Shown here one piece after another: positions 41,763 to 50,507 of a stretch of DNA of 64,000 bases. This stretch comes from Bradyrhizobium sp. RD5-C2. GTDB taxonomy: Bacteria; Pseudomonadota; Alphaproteobacteria; Rhizobiales; Xanthobacteraceae. The stretch lies in the NCBI RefSeq assembly GCF_019972155.1, contig NZ_BOVL01000020.1, positions 468,147 to 532,146 of the forward strand, read 5' to 3'. Below the pieces are notes generated by a model. That model saw nothing but the letters and a program-made list of their open reading frames with translations, was not told the origin of the DNA and ran no database searches. Within the stretch, counting starts at the first letter, position 1. Every line of letters begins with the position of its first letter. The translations under genes and the position numbers were made by a program.

Positions 41763-42779
41763 TCACCGTTGGGACCCCAGTAGCATGTGGGCCGCCGACT
41801 GAATGCCACTGATGCGCGCCTCGAATCTGGCTGTCGTATCGAATGGCCCCCCAACGCCGAGGCGAGGAAGCGCAAAATGATCTGATTTGAGATCAGACAG
41901 GTGCCCATGCCGCGTTGTCACTGCGGTTGAAAAGCCGATCTCCTTCGCAAGGCCCGCTTCTCTCGGGCCGCATGCTTTGGAGTCACCGTAAGGATAAGCA
42001 AAGTGCTGAACCGGAACCTGCAGCAATTGCTCCAGATAGCGGCGGTTATCTGCCATTTCGGCCCGTGCAGACTCAGTATCAAGGCACGATAAGGCGGCAT
42101 GGGACTCGGTGTGACCGCCGATTGACGCCAGAGGATGCCGCGCCAGGGCTTGAAGCTCGCGCTCATCCAGAAAGTAAGCGTCATTCAAGGCCGATACCGA
42201 CAGATCTGCCTTTCTGAACGTTGGATCAAGCATTGCGATCCGGTGATAATCTTGGTGAATCCACTCAGTTACTTCGTTCAAACCCGCCATCTTGTCGCGC
42301 AGTCGGGGGCAATGGAATCGCCTGTCCATCGCATCGATCGTTACCGTGTCTTCTGACCGAAACATTTCGCGCAACCCCAGCCACCACGCCTGCAACGTCC
42401 GTTTTGGCGCGCCAGTGGGAACGTAGATCGTGAACGGAGCATTGTATCGCTCGAGGATCGGAAGCGCGGTCGCGACATTGTCCCGGTAGCCATCGTCAAA
42501 GGTAAGCGCCGCATAGCGGCCACCCTCCCCGGACTCCGACGCCAATCGCTCGACAGATGTCGCCAGGCTCACAATCTCCCAGCCTTCTTGCCGCAGCCAA
42601 TTGAGCGAATATTCAAAAAGGCCGACTGAAGTCCCGGTCATCAATTCCGAGCGGCTATCCTGCTGGACCTCATGGAACATCAAGATAGCCGCACGACCGG
42701 CAAAGATCTTGCTGAGGGCTGGCATCAGGCCAGACCAACGGGCAATTTCGATTACGCTGTTCGTGAGAAGCTGCTTCAC
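41763..42779 (-). CDS. Polysaccharide deacetylase (NodB homology) family protein
   Basis: This 338-residue carbohydrate esterase 4-type protein has the metal-binding LTFDDGYRDN, GGHTESHAALS (HxxxH-like), and HFAYPYGD. These enzymes remove N-acetyl groups from amino sugars. There is no signal peptide, so it may act on a cytosolic intermediate or be a catalytic relative with another role. It starts with GTG at 42779 and lies between two glycosyltransferase genes in the leftward operon. Its presence suggests that the polymer or its precursor contains N-acetylated sugars. Confidence 0.87.
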   Translation of the reverse strand: MKQLLTNSVIEIARWSGLMPALSKIFAGRAAILMFHEVQQDSRSELMTGTSVGLFEYSLNWLRQEGWEIVSLATSVERLASESGEGGRYAALTFDDGYRDNVATALPILERYNAPFTIYVPTGAPKRTLQAWWLGLREMFRSEDTVTIDAMDRRFHCPRLRDKMAGLNEVTEWIHQDYHRIAMLDPTFRKADLSVSALNDAYFLDERELQALARHPLASIGGHTESHAALSCLDTESARAEMADNRRYLEQLLQVPVQHFAYPYGDSKACGPREAGLAKEIGFSTAVTTRHGHLSDLKSDHFALPRLGVGGPFDTTARFEARISGIQSAAHMLLGSQR

Positions 42780-42869
42780 TCTAGCTCACCGTAAGAACAC
42801 AAACCGCACGCCTCCGCCGGCCGACGCGACGATCCCGGCGACGACGTTTCTCAGAGAACCGCATTACTA

Positions 42870-43847
42870 TCATCCACTCCGTAGCAAGCGCCTGCCTACC
42901 GTTCTTGCCCTGAAGTTCGACAGGACATCGGCATATACACCGACGATTCTCTCCACGGTGAGCGCCTGGTCATATCTCGCCACGGCCGCCCGCCCCTGAA
43001 ACTCGCCGTTCAGCGACCAATCAAAGGCCTCTCGAAGGCTGCGCGCAATCGCGCCGGCGTCCGGCGGACATATCCACGTCCCCGCGATGCCATTTAACTG
43101 TTCACGGACGTCGCCGACGTCGGTCGAGACCACTGGAAGATTGCACGCGAGAGCTTCCTTGATTGAGGTCGGCGACCCCTCATAATCCGAGCTGAGAAGC
43201 AGGGCGTTTGCCGCGCTGTAATACCAGGGCATTTCCTCGTTCGGCACGTTGATGACCGTCATCAACTGCGCGTCGACGCCCTCCTGCACCAGCCGATCGA
43301 CTGACGCTCTTGCCAGATCATATCGCTTCTCAGGGCGTGTCGGATCGAACGGAAACAGGACGACGAACTTGTCGTTAGGCCATTGCAGCCGCGCTCGCGC
43401 TTCGTTGCGGTCGTACGGCTTGAATACGTCGAGGTTGACCCCGCAGGGAATCACGGTCGCGGGAATCCGCTTCCGCATCTCCTCTGACACGACGATAATG
43501 GCATCGGCGAAGTGCGACACAAGTCGCGTGGACAGCCTTTCAAGGACATTCCCAAGCACGTCGGTCCCGTGCAGTGTGATGACGAGTGGCGCCCGCAACC
43601 GAAACATTGCGGGATAGGCCGAATATCCGTAGTGCGCATGAACGACGTCGTATTTCGTCACGCCAGTCATTCGCATGACATCAAAAGTGCCCTTCAGATA
43701 GTTCAGCTTCGATTGGGACCCGACAATATTGATGACGTCGACCGTATGGCCGAACCGGCGCAATTGCTCTACCTGCTGGTACACAAAGGCTCCGGACCCT
43801 GGTCTCTCCGGGCTCGGATACATGTTGGTGACACAGAGGATCCTCAC
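42870..43847 (-). CDS. Glycosyltransferase family 4-like
   Basis: This 325-residue GT-B protein starts from a GTG (MRILCVTNMYPSPERPGSGAF). It contains YDVVHAHYGYSAYPA, TLHGTDVLGN, VIPCGVNLDVF, PFDPTRPEKRY for the nucleotide-sugar region, and the late SSDYEGSPTSIKEALACNLPV with the conserved Glu pair, then VVSTDVGDVREQL. It is somewhat shorter than average GT4 enzymes but complete. The next gene upstream ends only 2 bp before it, so the two are tightly co-translated. It probably adds a sugar in repeat-unit assembly; substrate unknown. Confidence 0.88.
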   Translation of the reverse strand: MRILCVTNMYPSPERPGSGAFVYQQVEQLRRFGHTVDVINIVGSQSKLNYLKGTFDVMRMTGVTKYDVVHAHYGYSAYPAMFRLRAPLVITLHGTDVLGNVLERLSTRLVSHFADAIIVVSEEMRKRIPATVIPCGVNLDVFKPYDRNEARARLQWPNDKFVVLFPFDPTRPEKRYDLARASVDRLVQEGVDAQLMTVINVPNEEMPWYYSAANALLLSSDYEGSPTSIKEALACNLPVVSTDVGDVREQLNGIAGTWICPPDAGAIARSLREAFDWSLNGEFQGRAAVARYDQALTVERIVGVYADVLSNFRARTVGRRLLRSG

Positions 43848-43849
43848 GA

Positions 43850-44611
43850 CTACTCCCCTGAGGTTTTGGCAGTGCCGCCAGCCCCGTTGAGCTTTCGTCG
43901 GACTTCAGCAGGGACGCCCGTCACGAGCGTGTTGTCCGGCACGTCTTTCGTCACCACCGCGCCGGCGCCGACGATTGCGCCAACACCGATTCTGACGCCC
44001 GGCAGCAGATTGGCTCCCACGCCGATCGCCGCCCCGCGCGCGATAGTGGGCCCGAGCATCGGCGAGCCATCGTAGCCGTTCCGGCCGATCGCGTTGTCGT
44101 TCGAGGTGCCGACGCCGCCCGATATGAACACATCGTCTTCGATCGTCATGTTGCCGGCCAGCCAGGTGTGATCCTGTACCCGGACGCGGTCGCCAACACG
44201 CGTGTTGTAATTGACCGTAACGTAACGTCCGACAACCGTCTTCGAGCCGATCCGCGATTGTTCACGGATCGAGGCGCCATCACCGATCAAGGTCCCCGCG
44301 CCGAGCGAGACGTCGTAGAAAATGACCGCATGCGGTCCGATCGAACAATCGGCGCCGATATCGATCCACGCCTCAAAATGTGGCGCCCGCGACAACGCGC
44401 CGGCACCCTTGGGTACTTTTCCGATATAGGCTCCCGGGAAGATCTCGACATTGTCCCCTATTCTCACGCCACTCTCGATCACGACATGCGGGTGGATGAC
44501 CACCCTGTTGCCGATCGTGACACCTGACCGCACCACGGCGAACTCGGCGATCGTCACGTCCGCACCGATCGCCTCGGTCTCGACCACCGCCTGTGCACTA
44601 ATTCGGCTCAT
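43850..44611 (-). CDS. Left-handed beta-helix acyltransferase (WbpD/WlbB-like)
   Basis: This 253-residue protein is made of hexapeptide repeats (VTIGNRVVIHPHVVIESGVRIGDNVEI-type turns, later GAAIGVGANLLPGVRIG). This is the left-handed parallel beta helix of N- or O-acetyltransferases, which act as trimers with acetyl-CoA. It sits between a Gfo/Idh, DegT group and glycosyltransferases, so 3-N-acetylation of a 3-amino sugar nucleotide is the best reading. ATG 44611 has a GGAAGG site and is preferred to the GTG at 44617 that overlaps the previous stop. Confidence 0.85.
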   Translation of the reverse strand: MSRISAQAVVETEAIGADVTIAEFAVVRSGVTIGNRVVIHPHVVIESGVRIGDNVEIFPGAYIGKVPKGAGALSRAPHFEAWIDIGADCSIGPHAVIFYDVSLGAGTLIGDGASIREQSRIGSKTVVGRYVTVNYNTRVGDRVRVQDHTWLAGNMTIEDDVFISGGVGTSNDNAIGRNGYDGSPMLGPTIARGAAIGVGANLLPGVRIGVGAIVGAGAVVTKDVPDNTLVTGVPAEVRRKLNGAGGTAKTSGE

Positions 44612-44613
44612 CG

Positions 44614-45777
44614 TCACACCTTCCCGCCGCCGGCGTGCATCGCGACGGGCTCCCGCTGCCGTTCCTGGTGCGTTTCGCGCTCCGCAACCGCAAGCACAGT
44701 CGCAGCCACCCGGCGCACCTGGTCACGCGTGAGCTCCGGGAACATCGGTAGCGACAGTGATCGAGCCGCCATCGCTTCGCAACACGGCAAATCACCCTGC
44801 TTGTAGCCGAGATAGGCGAACGCCGGCTGGAGATGCAGCGGCACCGGATAGTGGATTCCGCTCGCCACGCCGACCTCGTCGAGCCGCTTGCGCATTGCGT
44901 CCCGCTCGTTCGTGATGATCACGTACAAATGGTAGACGTGCGTGGATCCCGTTCGGACGAAAGGTGTCTTGATGCCCGGATGTCTCAGCTCCGCGGTGTA
45001 CCACTCCGCAGCACGCCGCCGATGTTCGTTCCATTCGTCCAGGCGTCGGAGCTTGACCTGCAGAACTGCGGCCTGGAGAGCATCGAGCCTGCTGTTGAAC
45101 CCGACCTCGGCGTGATGGTAGTGGTTCGTCCGACCGTGGTCGCGCAACCGTTCGATCCGCTCGGCGATCGCCGCATTGTTGGTGGTGACGGCTCCCCCAT
45201 CACCGTATGCTCCGAGGTTCTTCCCCGGGTAAAACGAAAAACAGGCTATGTCGCCGAGCGCCCCGGTTCGGATCCCCTGATACTCCGCTCCATGCGCTTG
45301 GGCTGCGTCCTCAATCACGAAGAGGCCGCGCCGCCGTGCGATGTCCTTGATTGGGCCCATGTCAGCCGGCTGGCCAAAGAGGTGGACTGGAACGATCGCC
45401 TTGGTACGGCTGGTCAGGGCGCGCTCGATCAACCTCGGATCGATCGTGTGGGTATCGGGATCGATATCGACGAATACCGGCTGCGCTCCTGTCGCTACGA
45501 TCGCAGCAGCGGTCGCGATGAAAGTGTGGGCGGTCGTGATCACCTCATCACCATGACCGACACCCAACGCCCGCAGCGCCAGATGAATGGCGTCCGTGCC
45601 GCTCGCCACACCGCGCGCATAGGGCACCTGGCAATAGGCGGCGAAGTCTCGTTCGAACGAAGCCAATGCTTCGCCCCCGATGAACTGCGTGGATTCGAGA
45701 ACGCCTTGAATTGCCTCGGCTACCTCATCCTTTAGTGTCGCATATTGTGCCTTGAGATCTACGAACGGAATTTTCAT
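44614..45777 (-). CDS. DegT/DnrJ/EryC1/StrS sugar aminotransferase
   Basis: This 387-residue PLP enzyme starts MKIPFVDLKAQYATLKDEV and has GVASGTDAIHLALRALGVG (phosphate cup), FVIEDAAQAHGAEY (cofactor-ring Asp) and the Schiff-base lysine in FSFYPGKNLGAYGDGGA. It transfers an amino group from Glu to a keto sugar nucleotide. With the Gfo/Idh dehydrogenase and the hexapeptide acyltransferase it reproduces the WbpB-WbpE-WbpD order of diacetamido-uronic acid synthesis. Its sequence is close to the 3-amino-sugar branch by feel, but the exact sugar needs biochemistry or phylogeny. Confidence 0.9.
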   Translation of the reverse strand: MKIPFVDLKAQYATLKDEVAEAIQGVLESTQFIGGEALASFERDFAAYCQVPYARGVASGTDAIHLALRALGVGHGDEVITTAHTFIATAAAIVATGAQPVFVDIDPDTHTIDPRLIERALTSRTKAIVPVHLFGQPADMGPIKDIARRRGLFVIEDAAQAHGAEYQGIRTGALGDIACFSFYPGKNLGAYGDGGAVTTNNAAIAERIERLRDHGRTNHYHHAEVGFNSRLDALQAAVLQVKLRRLDEWNEHRRRAAEWYTAELRHPGIKTPFVRTGSTHVYHLYVIITNERDAMRKRLDEVGVASGIHYPVPLHLQPAFAYLGYKQGDLPCCEAMAARSLSLPMFPELTRDQVRRVAATVLAVAERETHQERQREPVAMHAGGGKV

Positions 45778-45818
45778 TTTTCAGCCTCACCAGGATTCAT
45801 TTCAATCGCTCGAGAACC

Positions 45819-46478
45819 TCATCGAGCACCGTGACCCCGCAGCACCGCGGGAACCGTTAGGACAATCAGCTTCAGGTCGGTCCACAAGGTCCAGTTCATA
45901 GCGTATTCGACGTCCATCTCGAGCATCGCGTCGGGGCCCAGGCGACCACGGCCGCGAACCTGACAAAGTCCGGTGATGCCGGGCTTCACGATGTGACGTC
46001 TATGATGCCAGTCGCGAAAGTACTCGAGTTCATAGGGAATCGCCGGCCGCGGACCGACGATGCTCATTTCGCCTCGCAATACGTTGAGGAGTTGCGGCAG
46101 CTCGTCGATACTGGTTCTGCGCAGCAACCGCCCCACGCGCGTCACGCGAGGATCATCTGTCAGCTTGTATGGGGCATCCGGGTCGTTCGAGAGAACCTCC
46201 TTCGCCCAAACCCGGCGAATAGCGTCGCGATGGACGTTTTCGTCGGCCTTGTGACGAAGCGTCCGGAACTTGAGGCAATTGAACGGCTCCTCGTCTCGTC
46301 CGACCCGGCGCTGGCAAAAGATCGCCGGCCCAGGACTGTCGAGGCGGATCGCGATCCACACCGCCACAAGAAACGGGGCCAGTAAGAGGATCGCGGTGAC
46401 GCTCAAAACGATGTCAAGCGCCCGCTTAACGAATTCCCGCGGGCTCGCCTTCCATCGCAAGGCTTCATCTAACGACAA
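45819..46478 (-). CDS. Initiating sugar-phosphate transferase (polyprenyl glycosylphosphotransferase)
   Basis: This is a roughly 219-residue protein of the WbaP/PssY/ExoY catalytic-domain type. It has a membrane segment (IVLSVTAILLLAPFLVAVWI), then RRVGRDEEPFNCLKFRTL, TRVGRLLRRTSIDELPQLLN, MSIVGPRPAIPYEL and VKPGITGLCQV. It moves a sugar-1-phosphate to undecaprenyl phosphate and so starts repeat-unit assembly. The start is unsure. No ATG lies in the proper place, and a TTG at 46478, overlapping the previous gene by 14 bp, is the best guess. The longer frame from 46622 runs antisense-free through the oxidoreductase gene and is a shadow. Confidence 0.87.
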   Translation of the reverse strand: MSLDEALRWKASPREFVKRALDIVLSVTAILLLAPFLVAVWIAIRLDSPGPAIFCQRRVGRDEEPFNCLKFRTLRHKADENVHRDAIRRVWAKEVLSNDPDAPYKLTDDPRVTRVGRLLRRTSIDELPQLLNVLRGEMSIVGPRPAIPYELEYFRDWHHRRHIVKPGITGLCQVRGRGRLGPDAMLEMDVEYAMNWTLWTDLKLIVLTVPAVLRGHGAR

Positions 46479-47625
46479 TTTCGGCAGCCCCCGCCGACGC
46501 GTTCCGCCGCAGAAACGCCGGTTGATGTGTTCCGTTGCCGCGGTGCTCCTGGTTGAGCCGTAGACACTCCGACGCAGCTTCGAGCGCTTCGACGACGCGC
46601 AAGCCATGCGCTCCGTTCGCAACGGGCTGCGTCCCGGTCTTGATTGCGTTGACGAAGTCGAGCAACTCGAGCTTCAACGGTTCGCTGCTGGATATCGCGG
46701 GGATATGAACATCGCCATGATGATAGGCTGACTGGAAGTCGGCGTAGGAGTCGCCGTTGATCCGCGGCCTGAAGCGCTTCTGGTAAACGCGAACTTTCTC
46801 GGACGGCTCCACGTCGTCGAACACCAGCATCGCATCGCTTCCGACGACCGTGATCTGGCGCACCTTGACGGGGTCCAACCACGAAACGTGCACATGGGCG
46901 GTCGGCCCGCTCTTGAAGCCCAACTTGGCGTAAACAACATCCTCGACGTCAGGCAGAACGTGCGCGCAACCCCAAGCGCCGATGTTGTGCGCGACCTCCT
47001 CGAGCAGGAAGAAGATGATCGAGAGGTCATGCGGTGCCAGGTCCCACAGGACGTTGGCGTCGGGCCGGTAGAGACCGAGGTTCAGGCGCCGCGAATCGAT
47101 GTAGTAGAGTTCGCCGAGAGCGCCGCTCCGGATCATCTGGCGCATCACACCCACTGCCGGATGGTACTCGAACGTGTGCCCGACCATCAGCACGCGATTC
47201 CGTTCTTCGGCGATCGCGATCAGTTCGCGGCAATGCGCGCTCGTCATGGCCAACGGCTTCTCGACGAGTGCGTGCTTTCCGGCCTTGAGCGCCGCCCGCG
47301 CCAGCTCAAAGTGCGTCACGGCGGGGGTGGCGATAATCACCCCGTCGACCGACGAGTTATTCAGGACCGCATCGAAGTCACGCGAAACCGCGACAGAGGG
47401 ATACTGTGATTTCACGTATTCCAGTCTGTCGGACCGCATGTCGGCGGCCATCGACACCGTTGCGCCGATATCGTGGCCAACACGGATGTGTTTTGCGCCC
47501 CAGTAGCCGCAACCGATGACGGCGAGCGATGGGCCGGCCTTTGCGGACTCAATTCCCGCGCTACCGGTCTTGTTCTGGCTATCAATAATGCCAGGAGCGA
47601 GTTTGGAATAAAATTGTTTCGACAT
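46465..47625 (-). CDS. Gfo/Idh/MocA-family sugar dehydrogenase
   Basis: This 386-residue NAD(P) oxidoreductase has a Rossmann signature SLAVIGCGYWGAKHIR preceded by a ~35-residue N-terminal extension. Then come DGVIIATPAVTHFELARAAL, the catalytic EKPLA (Lys), and HTFEYHPAVGVMRQMI. It is WbpB/WlbA-like: it could oxidise the 3-hydroxyl of a UDP-N-acetyl-hexosamine uronic acid ahead of the aminotransferase. It is the first gene of the leftward seven-gene operon (dehydrogenase, initiating transferase, aminotransferase, acyltransferase, GT, deacetylase, GT). ATG 47625 is preferred over 47655 because the Rossmann fold then starts at a usual distance. Confidence 0.87.
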   Translation of the reverse strand: MSKQFYSKLAPGIIDSQNKTGSAGIESAKAGPSLAVIGCGYWGAKHIRVGHDIGATVSMAADMRSDRLEYVKSQYPSVAVSRDFDAVLNNSSVDGVIIATPAVTHFELARAALKAGKHALVEKPLAMTSAHCRELIAIAEERNRVLMVGHTFEYHPAVGVMRQMIRSGALGELYYIDSRRLNLGLYRPDANVLWDLAPHDLSIIFFLLEEVAHNIGAWGCAHVLPDVEDVVYAKLGFKSGPTAHVHVSWLDPVKVRQITVVGSDAMLVFDDVEPSEKVRVYQKRFRPRINGDSYADFQSAYHHGDVHIPAISSSEPLKLELLDFVNAIKTGTQPVANGAHGLRVVEALEAASECLRLNQEHRGNGTHQPAFLRRNASAGAAEIVVR

Positions 47626-47783
47626 GTTTGCCACAATCACGCCAGAGGAAAGCAATGGTGAAAATCAGTATCCTCATGAGCACGGTTATCTCGCCATGTT
47701 GGCTCCCTAATTGAAGGCCTTAGCGTGCGTCCAATCAGGATAGCGGGTTGGGCGCGCGCCCCGCTGTAGAACACGGGTTATGC

Positions 47784-47820
47784 CTCACGCCCATCGGGGG
47801 TACCCCCGCCTTTGCGTGGG
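47784..47820. other. Nested palindrome / strong hairpin
   Basis: The centre is a perfect 14-bp palindrome, CGGGGGTACCCCCG (47795-47808). It is flanked by CTCACGC (47784-47790) and GCGTGGG (47814-47820), which also pair. It lies in the divergent region between the sugar operon and the rightward gene at 48328. It could be an operator or an RNA hairpin. Confidence 0.6.
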
Positions 47821-48327
47821 ACATCCAGGCGCTCCACACGCAGTGCAATGGCCGGACCCGGCGCATCAAAAATACGGGCACCATATTGTAATCAATGACC
47901 TTTTTTGACTTGCCATACTGGCCTGCTCGGACAGCGATCAACATCACGCGGTCATCCTCCCGTCACACCTCCTCGCGCGCCTCCCGTCGGCAATTCCTTT
48001 GCGGCAACCCGACGCATCGCATGGCGGCAAAGCAGCGCTCTCGCGGAATGTCAGTGCTGCCGATTGGGGCTCACGCCGACCGCGGGATTTACAAATCGCC
48101 GACTGCGAGCGGCCTCGTCTGATGTCGATAAGCCCGCCACATCGCCTACCGCAGATTGGTTAGGCCGGGACTACCATTGCGCATCCGACCCATGGTGGAA
48201 ACTCCGCCATTCATCGTATAGGCTTCCTCAAAAGAGGCGCACAGGCGCGAGGTCACGAACAATCTGCAGGAGGCCTGGCGGCCTTACCAACAGATGAGGC
48301 ATAACCCACGGATGAAACGCCGACGCC
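47821..48327. other. Divergent intergenic region, no gene recognised
   Basis: About 500 bp left of the NodB-like gene. Several frames of 60-130 codons are present without family features or good starts. Promoters for both directions are expected here or in 47626-47783. Confidence 0.45.
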
Positions 48328-50073
48328 ATGGCCAAAGGCACTTCGATCGCACTTCTGCTTCGCGGCAACACTCCATCGACCAACGATCGCAACCTGACGG
48401 AAATTCTTGATCTCTTTGAAATCCCCTGGACGGCGCTGACAGCGGACGAAGCGCGCGGGGACAATGTGGCCGCGCTGACAGCAGGTCATCAGCAATTCTC
48501 CATCCTGACCTCCGCGCCCTGCCTCGCCGAAATCCTGCGGCACTGCAAGACGGAGGCGCTTCCGACCTGGATGGCGGCCGCCGCTTCGATCTTCGTCTAT
48601 GGATTTGAGGCAACGGATCCTTGCCAGGCTCTCCTGCGCCAAATCACGGGAGACCCCGAGGCGGAAGTTCGCGGCTCCAATCCGCAGCCAATGACCGTAT
48701 CGGTCACCGATGCTTTTCCGGAAATGTGCGGCCCAATGTCGGGGCTGCGGATCGAAGTGGAGCGCGGCGCCGCCGATGCCGCGCTCGTCATCCGCAACAG
48801 CCAGCTACAAAGCATCGTCGGAGCCCCCGACGGACACCTGTTCGCCGGGTTCACCAATTCCGGTGTGCACTTTTTTGCCGACTCTTCGCTGACGATGGTG
48901 GACATTCGCGAACGCACCGCAACCTACTTTGATGTGAAAAAGCGTTTCGCCGGCGCGGTGCCAATCGTGATGTATCTGAAGTGGGCGTTCCGCGACGTCT
49001 GCTTGACGGCCGCCGAAACAAGCGCTTGCCTGATCATTGACGATCCGCCTCTATGGCCGCGGTACGGTCTCCTCGATTTTGATGACCTGCTGCAGCTTGC
49101 GGACAAGCTGACATTCGCAACGACCATTGCCTTCATTCCATGGAATTGGAGACGAACAGACCGCGACACCGTTGCCGCCTTTCGGGAAAGCAGCGGCAAA
49201 TTGTCTGTCTGCGTGCACGGCTGCGATCACACTGGAGGTGAGTTCGCAGCCCGCTCGCCTGAGCTGCTCGACAGAAAGCTGAAAACCGCCAGAACGCGGA
49301 TGCAGGCCCTTCACCGGAACACCGCGCTTGACTACGAAAACGTGATGGTTTTCCCGCAAGGGGCATTCTCGCCCGAGGCCGCCTCGGCGCTCAAGCGGAA
49401 TGGCTTCACCGCGGCCGTGAACACCGAGGTCGCACCAGCCAATGATGCCTTGAACGAAACCACACTCGCCGATCTCTGGAGTGTCGCCATCGTCCGGTAT
49501 GGGAGCTTCCCAATCTTTACCCGACGATACATTCATCACGGCATCGAAAACTTCGCGTTTGATGGCCTCCTGGGCAAGCCGTGCTTCATTGCCGGTCATC
49601 ACGACCTTCTCCGCGGCCGGGGTAGCGAACTGACGGCATTCCTCCGGCTTCTCGCATCCCTGCAGTGGAAACTCTGCTGGCGACCTCTCGAGGACGCCGT
49701 TCGCCGCAGCTACGGCCTTCGACCCGACGGCGATACAATCCTGGTAAAGATGCTTGCCGAGCGACTTGTCTTCGAGAACGGCGGCCCCACGACGCGACGG
49801 ATTTGCGTCATGAAGCGCGAACCACAGGTCGCTTCCCTAAGGGGTGTTGAAGTCAACCAAGGCCTCATCGCGTACGAGTACATCGACGGATATGTTCGCG
49901 TGATGGTCGATGTCCCGCCCGGCGGCTCGGCGGATATTCGGTGCATCTATCGCGAACAGTTGCTTGGTTCGCCCGCCGCGGAATCGATCCGATACCGGTT
50001 CGGGGTGGCCATTCGGCGATATCTATCTGAACTTCGGGACAATTACGGTCACCTGCTTCGTTCTCGCGCGTAG
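48328..50073 (+). CDS. Large protein with NodB-like deacetylase domain
   Basis: This 581-residue cytosolic-looking protein has no signal peptide. Residues about 225-410 resemble the NodB fold: an acidic pair D238-D239 in CLIIDDPPLWPRYG, H297 and H301 in CVHGCDHTGGEF (HxxxH metal site), then FPQGAFSPEAASALKRNGF, which parallels the PYG motif region. The N-terminal ~220 residues and C-terminal ~170 residues match no family I know. The C-terminus looks like a beta domain. It starts a rightward group with a sugar-nucleotide dehydrogenase and a glycosyltransferase. It may trim acetyl groups or hydrolyse a glycan; function open. Confidence 0.75.
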   Translation: MAKGTSIALLLRGNTPSTNDRNLTEILDLFEIPWTALTADEARGDNVAALTAGHQQFSILTSAPCLAEILRHCKTEALPTWMAAAASIFVYGFEATDPCQALLRQITGDPEAEVRGSNPQPMTVSVTDAFPEMCGPMSGLRIEVERGAADAALVIRNSQLQSIVGAPDGHLFAGFTNSGVHFFADSSLTMVDIRERTATYFDVKKRFAGAVPIVMYLKWAFRDVCLTAAETSACLIIDDPPLWPRYGLLDFDDLLQLADKLTFATTIAFIPWNWRRTDRDTVAAFRESSGKLSVCVHGCDHTGGEFAARSPELLDRKLKTARTRMQALHRNTALDYENVMVFPQGAFSPEAASALKRNGFTAAVNTEVAPANDALNETTLADLWSVAIVRYGSFPIFTRRYIHHGIENFAFDGLLGKPCFIAGHHDLLRGRGSELTAFLRLLASLQWKLCWRPLEDAVRRSYGLRPDGDTILVKMLAERLVFENGGPTTRRICVMKREPQVASLRGVEVNQGLIAYEYIDGYVRVMVDVPPGGSADIRCIYREQLLGSPAAESIRYRFGVAIRRYLSELRDNYGHLLRSRA

Positions 50074-50507
50074 CCGAAGCCAAACCAAAGCGACGTGATC
50101 AAGCCGCTTCGACCCAGACACATTGCCTTTGTCATGAAGCTGCGAGCAAGGGAGGCCCCCGCCGCTCGCCCCTAACAACCCTGTCAGCGGTCTGCCTCGA
50201 CCGGCCTGTCCGCCGTGGCGCGGACTGAACCACAGCGGCTCTCGCGTTCGATCATCAACGGATCGGATAGCGCCGATTCGGTGCGCCTTTTCTTGCCGAA
50301 ACCGGAATAGGTAGCCCGAAAAAGTCCAGGCTCCGCAAGCCCGAACGAATACAATCGCGCTGCACTTTGGCAGGCGTTGCGGACGCGTAACGCGCTCTCG
50401 GAGTGCCTGCCCGAAGACTATCTCTGAATGAAGCCGTCGACCTTGCAGACAACCCCTAAACAGCCGCCAGTGTTGCCAGCGCAACCTGATGCGCGTGATG
50501 GATCAAG
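50074..50507. other. Intergenic, no gene recognised
   Basis: A 434-bp gap inside the rightward group. Antisense frames of 65-150 codons extend here but have no family features. It probably contains a promoter for the dehydrogenase gene. Confidence 0.45.
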
